Origin: DATJGS01 sp035494735
GTDB taxonomy: Bacteria > Eisenbacteria > RBG-16-71-46
Reading direction: 5' to 3'
Length of the DNA stretch: 64,000 nt
NCBI GenBank assembly: GCA_035494735.1
Contig: DATJGS010000003.1
Location: 27,184-91,183, forward strand
The notes beneath the pieces are model-generated. The model ran no database searches, was not told where the DNA came from, and saw only the letters and a program-made list of their open reading frames with translations. A program made the position numbers and the translations under genes. Shown here in pieces: positions 40,804 to 49,919 of the stretch. Numbering within the stretch: position 1 is the first letter of the stretch; every line of letters begins with the position of its first letter.

Positions 40804-41519
40804 TCGGCGTGATGGCGCGCATCGATCACCTGGCGAGCCGTGGCGGCACCGTGTGGCATCGCGCGAGCGCGCTGTCCAAGCTGATCCTGGCGCTGCTCGT
40901 GCTCGCGCTCGCGCTGGCCACGCGTTCGCTCGCGCTGCTCGGCGCGCTGTACGCGCTGGCCGCCGCGCTCGCGCTCACGAGCCGACTGCCGCTGCGGCTC
41001 GTCGCGATCGCGGCCGGCTATCCGATCGTGTTCTCGGGGCTGTTCCTGGTCAGCGCGTGGGACGGGACGTGGCAGACGCCGGCGCGCCTGCTGCTGAGGC
41101 CGCTCGCCGCCAGCCTGATCGCGGTGTGGCTGGTCGGCACGACGCCGTATCCCGACCTGTTCGCGCCGCTGTCGCGCGTGCTGCCGCGCTCGGTCGGCGA
41201 CGGCTTGTTCCTGACGTACCGCGCGCTGTTCGACATCGGCGCGCGCGGCGAACGGCTGTGGCGCGCGATGCGACTGCGCGGCGGCGCGGGCGGCGCGAAC
41301 GGCCGGCGCCTGGCGCAGGCCGGCGACGGTTTCGCGACGCTCGTGCTCTACGCGTTCGAGCGCAGCCAGCGCCAGTATGCGACGATGCGCCTGCGCGGCC
41401 ACCAGGGCCGCATCTGCGGCTGCCGCCACTACGCCGAACTGACTCCGTTCGACGGGTGGGTGGCGCTCGTCGCCGCCCTGGTCGTGACCGCGGCGTGCGT
41501 GTTGTGGAGGAGCGTGTGA
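40800..41519 (+). CDS. cbiQ: ECF transporter transmembrane component CbiQ
   Basis: 239 residues. The start overlaps the cbiM stop. It carries IDHLASRGGTVWHRAS (the family starts with a D-x-x-A-x-x-S layout), several helices, and the coupling motifs AMRLRGGAGG and YATMRLRGHQGRI, matching the two A-R-x-G-type coupling helices that contact CbiO. It is the T component of the metal-uptake complex. Confidence 0.92.
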   Translation: MIGVMARIDHLASRGGTVWHRASALSKLILALLVLALALATRSLALLGALYALAAALALTSRLPLRLVAIAAGYPIVFSGLFLVSAWDGTWQTPARLLLRPLAASLIAVWLVGTTPYPDLFAPLSRVLPRSVGDGLFLTYRALFDIGARGERLWRAMRLRGGAGGANGRRLAQAGDGFATLVLYAFERSQRQYATMRLRGHQGRICGCRHYAELTPFDGWVALVAALVVTAACVLWRSV

Positions 41520-42460
41520 ACGACCCGGCGGTGCGCGTCTCGTGCGTGCGCCACACCTATCCCGACAAGACCCAGGTGCACCTGTGCGGCCTCGACTTCG
41601 TCGTCGAGAAGGGCCAGCGCGTGGTCATCCTCGGGCCCAACGGCTGCGGCAAGACCACGCTGCTGTTCCACGTGCTCGGTCTGCTGGAACCGCAGGAGGG
41701 CGAGGTCAGCGTGTTCGGCGTCAACCCGGCGCGGCACTTCAACAAGATCCGCGAGCGCGTCGGCGTGCTGATGCAGAACGTCGACGACCAGATCCTCGCG
41801 CCGACGGTGTGGGACGACGTGTCGTTCTCGCCGCGCAACTACGGATATCCCGACGCCAAGGTCGATCGTCTCGTGAGCGAGGCGCTCGAGTGCGTCGGCA
41901 TCGCGCACTTGCGCGACCGCGTGTGCCACCAGCTGTCCGGGGGCGAGAAGCGTAAGGTCGCGCTCGCCGGCGCGCTCGTGCTGCGCCCCGAACTGCTCGT
42001 GCTCGACGAGCCGTTCGAGGGCCTGGACCCGGCCTCGCGCAGCGACCTCGTGGCGCTGCTCAATCGCCTGCACAAGGACGACGGCGTGTCGCTGGTGATG
42101 GCGACGCACGACGTGAACGTGGTCGCGGCCATGGCCGACATGGTGTACGTGTTGCTGCGCGGCGGTGAGATCGTCGCCCAGGGCGCGCCGCGCGACATCT
42201 TCCGCGACCCGGGCGTGCTCCGGCGCAGCAACATCGAGCCTCCGGTGCTGGCGGAACTGTTCCAGCGGCTCGAGGAGCACGGCCTCGCGCTGGGGCGTCC
42301 GGAGACGGTGGACGAGGCCGCGGCGCTGCTGGTGGCCGCCGCGCGCCGCACTCCCGTTGCGGCCACGCCCGCGGCGCGCCCGTCCGGCGACCTGTTCGCC
42401 CCGTCCGACACCGGCGATCCGGAAACGGCGCCGGACGCCGCGAACCGGAGACGCGGCTGA
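41516..42460 (+). CDS. cbiO: ECF transporter ATPase CbiO
   Basis: 314 residues from GTG overlapping cbiQ. Walker A GPNGCGKTT, Q-loop LMQNVDDQI, signature LSGGEKRK, Walker B LLVLDEPFEGLDP and the switch histidine in MATHD. A non-conserved ~45-residue Ala/Pro-rich tail follows. No cbiN gene is present, as in NikMQO or MQO-only systems. There is no cobalamin riboswitch visible, since the genes lie mid-operon. Confidence 0.94.
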   Translation: MNDPAVRVSCVRHTYPDKTQVHLCGLDFVVEKGQRVVILGPNGCGKTTLLFHVLGLLEPQEGEVSVFGVNPARHFNKIRERVGVLMQNVDDQILAPTVWDDVSFSPRNYGYPDAKVDRLVSEALECVGIAHLRDRVCHQLSGGEKRKVALAGALVLRPELLVLDEPFEGLDPASRSDLVALLNRLHKDDGVSLVMATHDVNVVAAMADMVYVLLRGGEIVAQGAPRDIFRDPGVLRRSNIEPPVLAELFQRLEEHGLALGRPETVDEAAALLVAAARRTPVAATPAARPSGDLFAPSDTGDPETAPDAANRRRG

Positions 42461-42497
42461 GCGGGCTTCATCGCCCGCGCGGCACGGCGTTCGCTCG

Positions 42498-43847
42498 ATG
42501 AGCGGCGATCTGTTCGACAAGGGAGACACGCCCCACCGCCGCGCGAAGACCGCCCCGGCGCCGCTCGCCGACCGGATGCGCCCGCAGACCTTCGAGGAGC
42601 TCGTCGGTCAGGACGCGCTGTTCGAGCCGGGCGCGCCGCTCGCGCTCATGCGCGACGGACGGCACCTCGCGTCGATCATCCTGTGGGGACCGCCGGGGAC
42701 GGGCAAGACCACGGTCGCGCGGCTCGTGGCCAAGGGCGCGAACGTGCCGTTCGTCTCGTTCAGCGCCGTGCTGTCCGGAGTCAAGGAGGTGCGCGAGACC
42801 ATGGAGCGCGCCGTCCTCGAGAAGAAGCGCAGCGGACGCCCGACGCTGCTGTTCGTGGACGAGATCCACCGATTCAACAAGGCCCAGCAGGACGCGTTCC
42901 TGTCGCACGTCGAAGCCGGCGACATCGTCCTGATCGGCGCGACGACCGAGAATCCGTCGTTCGAGGTGAATGCCGCGTTGCTGTCGCGCGCGCGCGTCGT
43001 GGTGCTCAAGGAGCTGGGTCCCGACGATCTGCTCGTGCTGCTGCGCCGTGCGCTGGCCGACCGCGAGCGCGGGCTGCCGCGCGCCGTCGAGATCGACGAC
43101 GACGCGCTGCGCCTCCTGGCCGAGGGCGCGGACGGCGACGCGCGACGCGCGCTGAACGCGCTCGAAGTCGCGGCCGCCTCGGGCGCGCGCATCACGCGCG
43201 AAGCCGCGGAGCGCGCGCTCTCGCACCGCCACTTGCGCTACGACAAGGTCGGGGAGGAGCACTACAACCTCATCTCGGCGCTCCACAAGTCGCTGCGCGA
43301 CTCGGATCCGCACGCCGGGCTCTACTGGCTCGCGCGCATGCTGGCCGCGGGCGACGATCCGCTGTACGTGGCGCGCCGCCTGGTGCGCTTCGCGAGCGAG
43401 GACGTGGGCAACGCCGAACCGCGCGCGCTGCTCATCGCCGTCGCCGCGTTCCAGGCCTACCACCAGCTGGGCAGTCCCGAGGGCGAACTCGCGATCGCGC
43501 AGTGCTGCGTGTTCCTCGCCACCGCGCCCAAGAGCAACGCGATCTATCGCGGCTTCGGGGCGGCCATGAGCGAGGTCGAAACCAGCGGCAGCCTGCCGCC
43601 GCCGCTCGTCATCCGCAATGCCCCGACCCGGCTCATGAAGGATCTGGGCTACGGGGCCGGCTACCGGTACGCGCACGACGAGCCGGGGGCCATCGCCGAC
43701 CAGCAACATTTGCCGGACACGCTCGTGGGCCGGCGCTTCTACGAGCCGGTGGACGCCGGAGAAGAAGTCGAGGTCGCGCGCCGCATGCGCGAGTGGCAGA
43801 AGCTCCTCGACGAGCGGCGACCGGGATCGGACGACGCGGGTCGCTGA
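42498..43847 (+). CDS. rarA: Replication-associated recombination protein A (RarA/MgsA)
   Basis: 449 residues. AAA+ motifs: GPPGTGKTT Walker A, LLFVDEIHRF Walker B, sensor 1 GATTENPSFEV and DGDARRALNALE sensor 2, followed by the MgsA tetramerisation domain (LISALHKSLRDSDPHAGLYWLARML; FASEDVGNAEP). The early MRPQTFEELVGQ is characteristic. It acts on stalled replication forks and single-strand gaps. The ATG at 42498 starts 37 bases after cbiO, so it may share that transcript. Confidence 0.96.
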   Translation: MSGDLFDKGDTPHRRAKTAPAPLADRMRPQTFEELVGQDALFEPGAPLALMRDGRHLASIILWGPPGTGKTTVARLVAKGANVPFVSFSAVLSGVKEVRETMERAVLEKKRSGRPTLLFVDEIHRFNKAQQDAFLSHVEAGDIVLIGATTENPSFEVNAALLSRARVVVLKELGPDDLLVLLRRALADRERGLPRAVEIDDDALRLLAEGADGDARRALNALEVAAASGARITREAAERALSHRHLRYDKVGEEHYNLISALHKSLRDSDPHAGLYWLARMLAAGDDPLYVARRLVRFASEDVGNAEPRALLIAVAAFQAYHQLGSPEGELAIAQCCVFLATAPKSNAIYRGFGAAMSEVETSGSLPPPLVIRNAPTRLMKDLGYGAGYRYAHDEPGAIADQQHLPDTLVGRRFYEPVDAGEEVEVARRMREWQKLLDERRPGSDDAGR

Positions 43848-44041
43848 GCGCTTCGGGGTGCCGAGCCCCGAGCCTTCGCGACTCGTCGAGCGGGCATGAA
43901 AGGGCTGCGCCGGGCGCAGGGCGGGCGTATGCTGCCCTCGTAGCTCGCCGTCGCCCGAGGGATCGGGCGCCCGTTTGCCATCACGCCGGCTCCTGGCAGG
44001 TCGCGCCGGACGGCAGGGGCGCACGCCTCATCCGAGACGTC

Positions 44042-47029
44042 ATGACCGCAGCACCCACTCGACGCGGGCCCGTACCGTGGTCGAGCATCCGCACCCGAAT
44101 CTTCCTCATGGTCCTGGTGGCCGGTGTGCCGGCGCTGCTGGCCGCGGCGTGGCACATGCGCCAGGACACCCTCGACGCGAGGGCCGCCGCCGAAGCCGAT
44201 GTCGCGTCGTCCGCGCGGCATGTGGCCGGCCTCGTCGCCGAGCACGTGCAGAATCTCGATCTGGCGCTGGCCGCGGCCACGCGCGGGTTCGATCGCGCGG
44301 CGCCCGACGCGGCCGCGCTCGAGGCGCTGCGCCGCACGTTGCCCTCCTCGATCGTCGCGCTCGAGATCGAGGACGCGAGCGGCAATAGCCGGGCCGCGAC
44401 GTTGGCCCCTGTCGCGCCGCCGCTACGCGACGCGATCGCCGGGGCGGTGGCCCGCGCGCGCGCGACGGGGCGCCTCGCGTTCGCGGGTCCGGTACGCGTC
44501 GAGGGTCGGGGCTGGGTGGTGATCGCCGCGCGCGGCGTGCGCGACGGGCCGGCACGCGGTTCGACGCTCGTCGCGCTGGAGCGCCAATCGCGGCTCCAGG
44601 ACTTGCTGCAGGCCGCCGGCCCGGCCGCGCGGCGCGTGGCCGGCATCGTCGACGAGCAGGGTCGCGTGCTCGCGCGCGCCCCGGATCCCGAGCGCTGGCT
44701 GGGACAGCCCCGTGATGCGCCGGCGTTCGTCGCGCGGCGCGGCGCGCTGTCGCCCGTCGAGCGCCGTGGCCTCGACGGCGTCACGCGCCTCTACGCAGCC
44801 GAGCCGATCGCGGCCGCGCGCTGGACCGCGTATGTCGGCATTCCGCGCGACGTGGCCCTCGCCCAGGTGCGGACGCGCGTCACGCTGGTGGCGGTCGTCG
44901 GGCTCGGCGCGCTGCTGCTGTCGCTGCTCATGGCCTGGTCGTTGGCCCAGCGCCTGACCCGGCCGTTGCGCCAGCTGCAACTCGACGCGTCGATCCTCGG
45001 TGCGGGTCACCTCGCGCATCGCAGTCAGGTGCGCTCGGGCGACGAGGTCGGCCGCCTCGCCGAGACGTTCAACAACATGGCGGCCGCGCTGGCCGATCGT
45101 GAGCTCGCGCTGCACGAGAGTCGCGAGCGAGTCGCGGTGATCCTGCGCAGCATCGCCGACGGCGTCATCGTGACGGACGCCGCGGGCCGCGTCCGTTTCA
45201 TGAACCCGGTCGCCGAGGCGATGAGCGGCTGGCGCGAGGTCGACGCGCTTGGGCGACCCCTGCCCGAGGTCTTCGCGGCGACGCGCGAAGCGACCGGCGA
45301 GCCGCTGCCCGACCTGGTGCGCCAGGTCGTCGAACGCGGCGTCGTCGTGGCGTTCGGGGAAAGCACGGCGCTGGCGCGCCCGCAGCGGCCGCGCATCCCG
45401 ATCGAGGTCAGCGGCTCGCCGATCCGCGACGCGCGCGAGCACATCTCGGGCGTCGTCGTGGCGTTCCACGACATCAGCGAGCAGCGGCGCGGCGAGCGCG
45501 AGTCCGCCGAGCTCGCGTCCATCGTGCAGTCCACGGACGACGCCATCGTCGGCGTCACGCCGGACGGCACGATCGCGAGCTGGAACGCCGGCGCACGGGT
45601 GCTGTACGGCTACGTGCCCGAGGAAGCGCTGGGCCGGCGTCTGAGCGTGCTCGCGCCCGAAGGGCGTGCCGCCGAGGTCGAGGCGCTGCTTGCGCGCGCG
45701 CGCGCCGGCGAGCCCGTGCAGGGCGTCGAGAGCGAACGGCTCACGCGCGACGGCCGCGTCCTCGCGGTGTCCCTCACGCTGAGCCCGACGCGCGACGCGC
45801 TCGGGCGGGTGACCGGGGTCTCCGAGATCGCGCGCGACATCTCCGAGCGACGCCGCCTCGAGGCTCGGCTCCGCGAGTCGCAGAAGCTGGAGGCGGTCGG
45901 CCGGCTCGCCGGCGGCCTGGCTCAGGATTTCCATCAGCGCCTGGAGACGCTGCTCGGGCACTGCCGGCGCGGCCTCGTCGAGATCGCGGCGCGCCGCTCG
46001 GGGCGTGAAGCGCTGGAGGAGATCGAGCGCCTCGCGCTGCGCGCGAACGCGCGGCTCGGACCGCTGATGGTGTTCAGCCGGCGCCGCAGGGTGCGGCTGC
46101 GGCCGGTCGACGTCGGCGCGCTCCTGCTCGAGATGCAGCGCATGATCGAGCGCATGATCGGCGACGACGTGCGTCTGACGTTGACTCTGGACCAGAAGCT
46201 CGGCGCGGCGCTGGCCGATCCCGTCGCGCTGCAGCACGTCGTGCTGCAGCTCGCGCTGAACGCGCGCGACGCCATGCCGGACGGCGGGCGACTGTCGATC
46301 GAGACGTCCGAGACGTCGCTCGAGCCGTCCGACCTGCGCCAGCACCCCGATCTCGCGCCCGGGCGTTACGCCGTGATCACCGTGTGCGATACGGGCGCGG
46401 GGATGGACGAGTCGACGCGCGAGCAGTTGTTCGAGCCGTTCTTCACGACGAAGGCTGAAGCGTCCGCCGCCGGCAGCGGGCTGGCGATGGTGTACGGCAT
46501 CGTCCGCCAGTGCGGCGGAGCGGTCGGCGTGGTGAGCGCGCCGGGATCGGGCAGCACGTTCCGCGTCCTGCTGCCGCGCGCCGACGCGCCCGATCTGCCG
46601 TTCGACGCCGCGTCGTCGCAGCTGCCGACCGGCAAGGAGTGCGTGCTGCTGGCCGAGGACGATCCGATGCTGCTGCGTCTGACCGCGGACGTGCTGCGCG
46701 ACTTCGGCTATCGCGTCATCGCCGCGTCCAGCGGCCAGGACGCGCTCGACAAGGCGCGCATCGAGCCCGACGTCGACCTGTTGCTCACCGACATCGTGAT
46801 GCCGGGCATGAGTGGACGCGCGCTGGCCGAGCGTCTGGCCGGCGAGCGGCCCGGGCTGCGCGTGCTGTACATCACAGGCTACGCCGAGCACCTGACGCCG
46901 TCCGGGGAAACCGAGGTCGCGGGCGGCCGCGTGCTCGAGAAGCCGTTCACGCCTTCCGTGCTGGCGCGCGCCGTGCGCGAGACGCTCGACGCGCCGGCGC
47001 CGGCGCCGGCGCCGACGGCGGAGGGGTAG
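44042..47029 (+). CDS. Hybrid sensor histidine kinase with PAS domains and receiver; phospho-acceptor His replaced by Gln
   Basis: 995 residues. Layout: membrane helix (~20-40), Cache-like periplasmic sensor, second helix (~275-300, VTLVAVVGLGALLLSLLMA), HAMP (RLTRPLRQLQ...GDEVGRLAETFN), two PAS domains (GVIVTDAAGRVRFMN; AIVGVTPDGTIASWN), HisKA-like segment, HATPase (NARDAMPDGG, CDTGAGMD, FEPFFTTK, GSGLAMVYGIV) and C-terminal receiver with Asp917 in LLTDIVMPG. In the HisKA segment the usual G-x-A-H-D-F-N-N box reads GLAQDFHQ: position 628 is Gln, and a His appears three residues later at 631. It may be unable to autophosphorylate in the normal way. No partner regulator is adjacent. Confidence 0.92.
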   Translation: MTAAPTRRGPVPWSSIRTRIFLMVLVAGVPALLAAAWHMRQDTLDARAAAEADVASSARHVAGLVAEHVQNLDLALAAATRGFDRAAPDAAALEALRRTLPSSIVALEIEDASGNSRAATLAPVAPPLRDAIAGAVARARATGRLAFAGPVRVEGRGWVVIAARGVRDGPARGSTLVALERQSRLQDLLQAAGPAARRVAGIVDEQGRVLARAPDPERWLGQPRDAPAFVARRGALSPVERRGLDGVTRLYAAEPIAAARWTAYVGIPRDVALAQVRTRVTLVAVVGLGALLLSLLMAWSLAQRLTRPLRQLQLDASILGAGHLAHRSQVRSGDEVGRLAETFNNMAAALADRELALHESRERVAVILRSIADGVIVTDAAGRVRFMNPVAEAMSGWREVDALGRPLPEVFAATREATGEPLPDLVRQVVERGVVVAFGESTALARPQRPRIPIEVSGSPIRDAREHISGVVVAFHDISEQRRGERESAELASIVQSTDDAIVGVTPDGTIASWNAGARVLYGYVPEEALGRRLSVLAPEGRAAEVEALLARARAGEPVQGVESERLTRDGRVLAVSLTLSPTRDALGRVTGVSEIARDISERRRLEARLRESQKLEAVGRLAGGLAQDFHQRLETLLGHCRRGLVEIAARRSGREALEEIERLALRANARLGPLMVFSRRRRVRLRPVDVGALLLEMQRMIERMIGDDVRLTLTLDQKLGAALADPVALQHVVLQLALNARDAMPDGGRLSIETSETSLEPSDLRQHPDLAPGRYAVITVCDTGAGMDESTREQLFEPFFTTKAEASAAGSGLAMVYGIVRQCGGAVGVVSAPGSGSTFRVLLPRADAPDLPFDAASSQLPTGKECVLLAEDDPMLLRLTADVLRDFGYRVIAASSGQDALDKARIEPDVDLLLTDIVMPGMSGRALAERLAGERPGLRVLYITGYAEHLTPSGETEVAGGRVLEKPFTPSVLARAVRETLDAPAPAPAPTAEG

Positions 47030-47089
47030 CGGCGCGCCCCGCCGTGGGCCGCCGCGCGGGTTCGTCCGTGAGCCTGGGCGGCCGCGCGC

Positions 47090-47869
47090 CTAGAGCCGGA
47101 ATCCCGCCGTGACGCCGAGCGTCTCGCCGGTGATGCCGCGCGCGTCGTCCGAGCACAGGAAGACCGCGGTCGCGGCGATCTCCTCCGGGTCCAGCATCCG
47201 TTTGAGCGCGGTCGGCTCGACGTAGAACTCGCGCTCGATCTCGGCGGTCGACTTGCCGAGCGACGTGGCGCGGTCGCGCACCACGTTCGCGATGCGCTCG
47301 CCGCGCACCGAACCCGGCGCGATCGCGTTCACGGTGATCCCGTGCGCGCCGACTTCCAGCGCGAGCGAGCGCGTCAGCCCGATCATGCCCCACTTGGACG
47401 CGGCATATGGGCTGCGCATCGCGTAGCCGATGAGCCCGGCCACCGACGTGATGTTGAGGATGCGGCCGCCCTTTTGAGCAATGAGGTGAGGGATGGCGTG
47501 CTTGGAGCACAGGAACGCGCCGGTCAGATTGACGGCGAGCGTGCGCTCCCAGTCTTCGCACTTGGCCTCGGCGACGGACGCCGTGGGGCCGGCGATGCCG
47601 GCGTTGTTGACGAGGATGTCGAGGCCGCCGAACTCGGCGATCGTGGCCGCGACCATGCGCACGACGTCCGGTTCCTTCGCGACGTCGGCGACGACGGCGA
47701 GGGAGCGGCCGCCCGCCGCCACGATCTCACGGGCCGTCGCCTCGAGGTGCTCGCGCCCGGTGCCGGTGAGCGCGACCGCGGCGCCCTCTTCGGCGAAGCG
47801 CAGTGCGATGGCGCGGCCCAAACCCCGTCCGCCACCGGTGATGATCGCGACCTTCCCGGCGAGTTTCAT
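47090..47869 (-). CDS. SDR family NAD(P)-dependent oxidoreductase
   Basis: 259 residues from the ATG at 47869; a TTG 9 bases upstream also exists. Classical short-chain dehydrogenase: cofactor loop TGGGRGLGRA, NNAG at ~90, catalytic Ser-Tyr-Lys in ITSVAGL and YAASKWG, and the C-terminal DPEEIAATAVFLCSDDARGITGETLGV. The closest general type is 3-oxoacyl-ACP reductase/glucose dehydrogenase-like SDRs; the substrate is unknown. It follows the phosphoesterase by ~63 bases on the same strand. Confidence 0.9.
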   Translation of the reverse strand: MKLAGKVAIITGGGRGLGRAIALRFAEEGAAVALTGTGREHLEATAREIVAAGGRSLAVVADVAKEPDVVRMVAATIAEFGGLDILVNNAGIAGPTASVAEAKCEDWERTLAVNLTGAFLCSKHAIPHLIAQKGGRILNITSVAGLIGYAMRSPYAASKWGMIGLTRSLALEVGAHGITVNAIAPGSVRGERIANVVRDRATSLGKSTAEIEREFYVEPTALKRMLDPEEIAATAVFLCSDDARGITGETLGVTAGFRL

Positions 47870-47932
47870 GGCGCGCAAGGTAGCAGGTCTCCCATGGCCT
47901 CGCCCGTGGCCTGGCCCCCTCGCGGCGGACGC

Positions 47933-48724
47933 CTAGAACTTCCCTCGCCGCCTCTCGCGCGACGGCAGGTTCTCGAGGCAGGTCGTCCACCAGCCGGTGC
48001 GGATCGTCTCGACGAACTCGGCGGGCAGCGCCTCTTCTTCCATCTCGCGCGCCAGCGACTCGTGGTCGTAGCTCACCGGGCGGAACGTGACCGTGACGTC
48101 CGCGCCGAGCTCGAGCGCGGCGTACCACACGTCGGTGCGTCCGTCGTTCGCGGGGCGTCCGATGGCGCCGACGTTGATCACGTGCCGGCCGGAGGGCAGC
48201 GCGCGGTGCCAATGCAGCCCGGTGTGCGTGCACGCCAGCACGTCGGCTTCGTACGCGTCGCACAGCCACTCGAGGAACGCGTCGGAGCACGCGCTGTCCC
48301 ACAGGAATTCGTTCACGCGCCGTGGCGAACCGTGCGTGAGCAACACGCGCCGCTCTCCCGCGGTGAAGCGCGCATGCTCGGGCAGCGCGCGCAGCCACGC
48401 GCGGTGCGCGCTCGACGTGCGCGCGAGCGTGTAGTCGTACGAACGCTGCGCGTACTGCTGATCGAGCGGATCGGCGTAGCCGCAGCCACAGTCGTCGAGC
48501 GCCTCGCCGATGCTCGCGTCATAGTTGCCGCGCAGCGTGGGCACGCCCGCGGCGCGCAGACGCTCGAGCGAATGGTCCGGGTGCGGGCCGAAGCCGCCGA
48601 CGTCGCCCAGGCACCACGTGGCGTCCGCGCCGAAGCGCGCGGCGTCGGCCAGCGTCGCGTCCAGCGCGAGGTGGTTGCTGTAGACGCCGCCGAACAGCGC
48701 CAGGCGCAGGCCGGTCTCAGCCAT
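47933..48724 (-). CDS. Divergent metallophosphoesterase-fold protein
   Basis: 263 residues. The fold is recognisable from CLGDVGGFGPHPDH (bridging Asp41), RGNYD (66-69), LLTHGSP (His131) and CTHTGLHWH (His167), but the first motif, normally SDIHGN, is GGVYSN at 12-17 and the GNHD motif is GNYD. Two ligands of the first metal site and one other histidine are therefore missing, so it may hold a single metal or be a non-catalytic binder. I recall related proteins with the same GGxYSN start, so this looks like a conserved subfamily rather than decay. The start overlaps the radical SAM stop by 8 bases. Confidence 0.82.
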   Translation of the reverse strand: MAETGLRLALFGGVYSNHLALDATLADAARFGADATWCLGDVGGFGPHPDHSLERLRAAGVPTLRGNYDASIGEALDDCGCGYADPLDQQYAQRSYDYTLARTSSAHRAWLRALPEHARFTAGERRVLLTHGSPRRVNEFLWDSACSDAFLEWLCDAYEADVLACTHTGLHWHRALPSGRHVINVGAIGRPANDGRTDVWYAALELGADVTVTFRPVSYDHESLAREMEEEALPAEFVETIRTGWWTTCLENLPSRERRRGKF

Positions 48725-49616
48725 TCGCGCAGCTCATGCCGGTCGCGTAGCACGTGACGCACGCGCTGTGCGCCAGCGCGAACGGCTTCAACGTCTCGTC
48801 GAGCCGCGCGCCCATGCGTCCGCCCGGCTCGTCCACGAGCAGCGGGCACACGAACACGCCGCGCGACGTCACCGCGCGGCAGTGCCCGCACTGGAGCCGG
48901 GTCGCGTCGAACGCGTCCTGCCCGAGGCCGGCCAGCGACGCCGCGAACGGGGCGCCGCGGCGCCCGACCTCACGCCCGAGCGCGAACAGGGGCAGCAGCT
49001 TGATGCGGGCGCGGCGCACGCCGGCCGCCTCCAGCGCTGCGACCACGCGCCGCCGCAACACGAGCGGATCCTCGCCCGTCGTCTCGGTCACGGTCACGAT
49101 CGGCACGAGCCCGGCGTCGGTCAGCGCGCGCACGCCGGCGAGCGCGCGTTCGAAGCTGCCCGCTCCGCGGAACGCGTCGTGCTCGGGCGCGGTCGGCGCG
49201 TCGAGGCTGACGCGGATCTCGAGCGAATAGCGCGAACGCTCGCCGAGTTCGGCGAGCGCCGCGACCCGGGCCGCCGTGAACAGCGTCCCGTTCGTCAGCA
49301 CCGTGCACGGGGTGTGGGGCAGCGTGTCTTCGAGGATGTCGAGCAGGTCCGGATGGAGGAACGGCTCGCCACCCGTGAAATAGCATTCGCGCACGCCGAG
49401 CGGCAGCGCTTCGGCAACGCGCGCCGCGACCTCGGCGCGGGTCATGAGCGCGTGCCGCGCGTCGCCCGGACCGCACGACACGAAGCAGTGCGTGCACGAC
49501 AGGTTGCACAGCGTCCCGGCGACCTGGATCCACAGCTCGTCGAGGTGCGCGAACGGCTGGCGCGGGACGTCCGCAGTCGTGCGCGAGGCGGTGAAGGCGG
49601 GAAGGACCTGGCTCAT
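48717..49616 (-). CDS. Radical SAM protein with SPASM-like C-terminal cysteines
   Basis: 299 residues from the ATG at 49616. The radical SAM cluster motif is C37-NLS-C41-TH-C44 (CxxxCxxC), followed by GGEPFLHPDLLDIL for SAM binding. The C-terminus has CGHC, FVCPLL and CVTCYATGMSCANG, six cysteines suited to one or two auxiliary Fe-S clusters as in SPASM/twitch enzymes that modify peptides or tRNA-like substrates. No small peptide substrate gene is evident nearby. It is translationally coupled to the divergent phosphoesterase. Substrate unknown. Confidence 0.88.
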   Translation of the reverse strand: MSQVLPAFTASRTTADVPRQPFAHLDELWIQVAGTLCNLSCTHCFVSCGPGDARHALMTRAEVAARVAEALPLGVRECYFTGGEPFLHPDLLDILEDTLPHTPCTVLTNGTLFTAARVAALAELGERSRYSLEIRVSLDAPTAPEHDAFRGAGSFERALAGVRALTDAGLVPIVTVTETTGEDPLVLRRRVVAALEAAGVRRARIKLLPLFALGREVGRRGAPFAASLAGLGQDAFDATRLQCGHCRAVTSRGVFVCPLLVDEPGGRMGARLDETLKPFALAHSACVTCYATGMSCANG

Positions 49617-49675
49617 GGGCGGCGGGACGACGCTCGGACCTCCGGACGACGCTGAAATCGCTCGGGCTGCGTCGG

Positions 49676-49705
49676 TTGACTCGGTCGCGCGCGCCCGCCT
49701 ATTCT
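49676..49705 (+). promoter_or_regulatory. Promoter of the mrp-pdx-ccm operon
   Basis: TTGACT at 49676-49681 and TATTCT at 49700-49705, spacer 18. A second possible -10, TACTAT, lies at 49767-49772. The leader to the mrp ATG is about 205 bases and holds no credible gene. Confidence 0.65.
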
Positions 49706-49919
49706 GACCTATTCCGTCACGGGACCGCGCGACCGCCGAGCGGGTCGGAGCGGCCTTCCAAGCGGGTACTATGCGTGAATCCTGCGAAAAAATCATGCGC
49801 GCGAGGCTCGGCCTTGGAACCGGCCGGGGCCGCGCTCCATCCAAGCGAGCGACCCGCGTTTCGGGGGTTCGATGACGCTCTCGGGCCCGGGAACCGGAGT
49901 TCCGCTTCGGGAAGCCGCC

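Noticed and set aside
42461..42497. Separate promoter for rarA
   Set aside because: The 37-base gap has no recognisable -35/-10 pair; co-transcription with cbiMQO is simpler.
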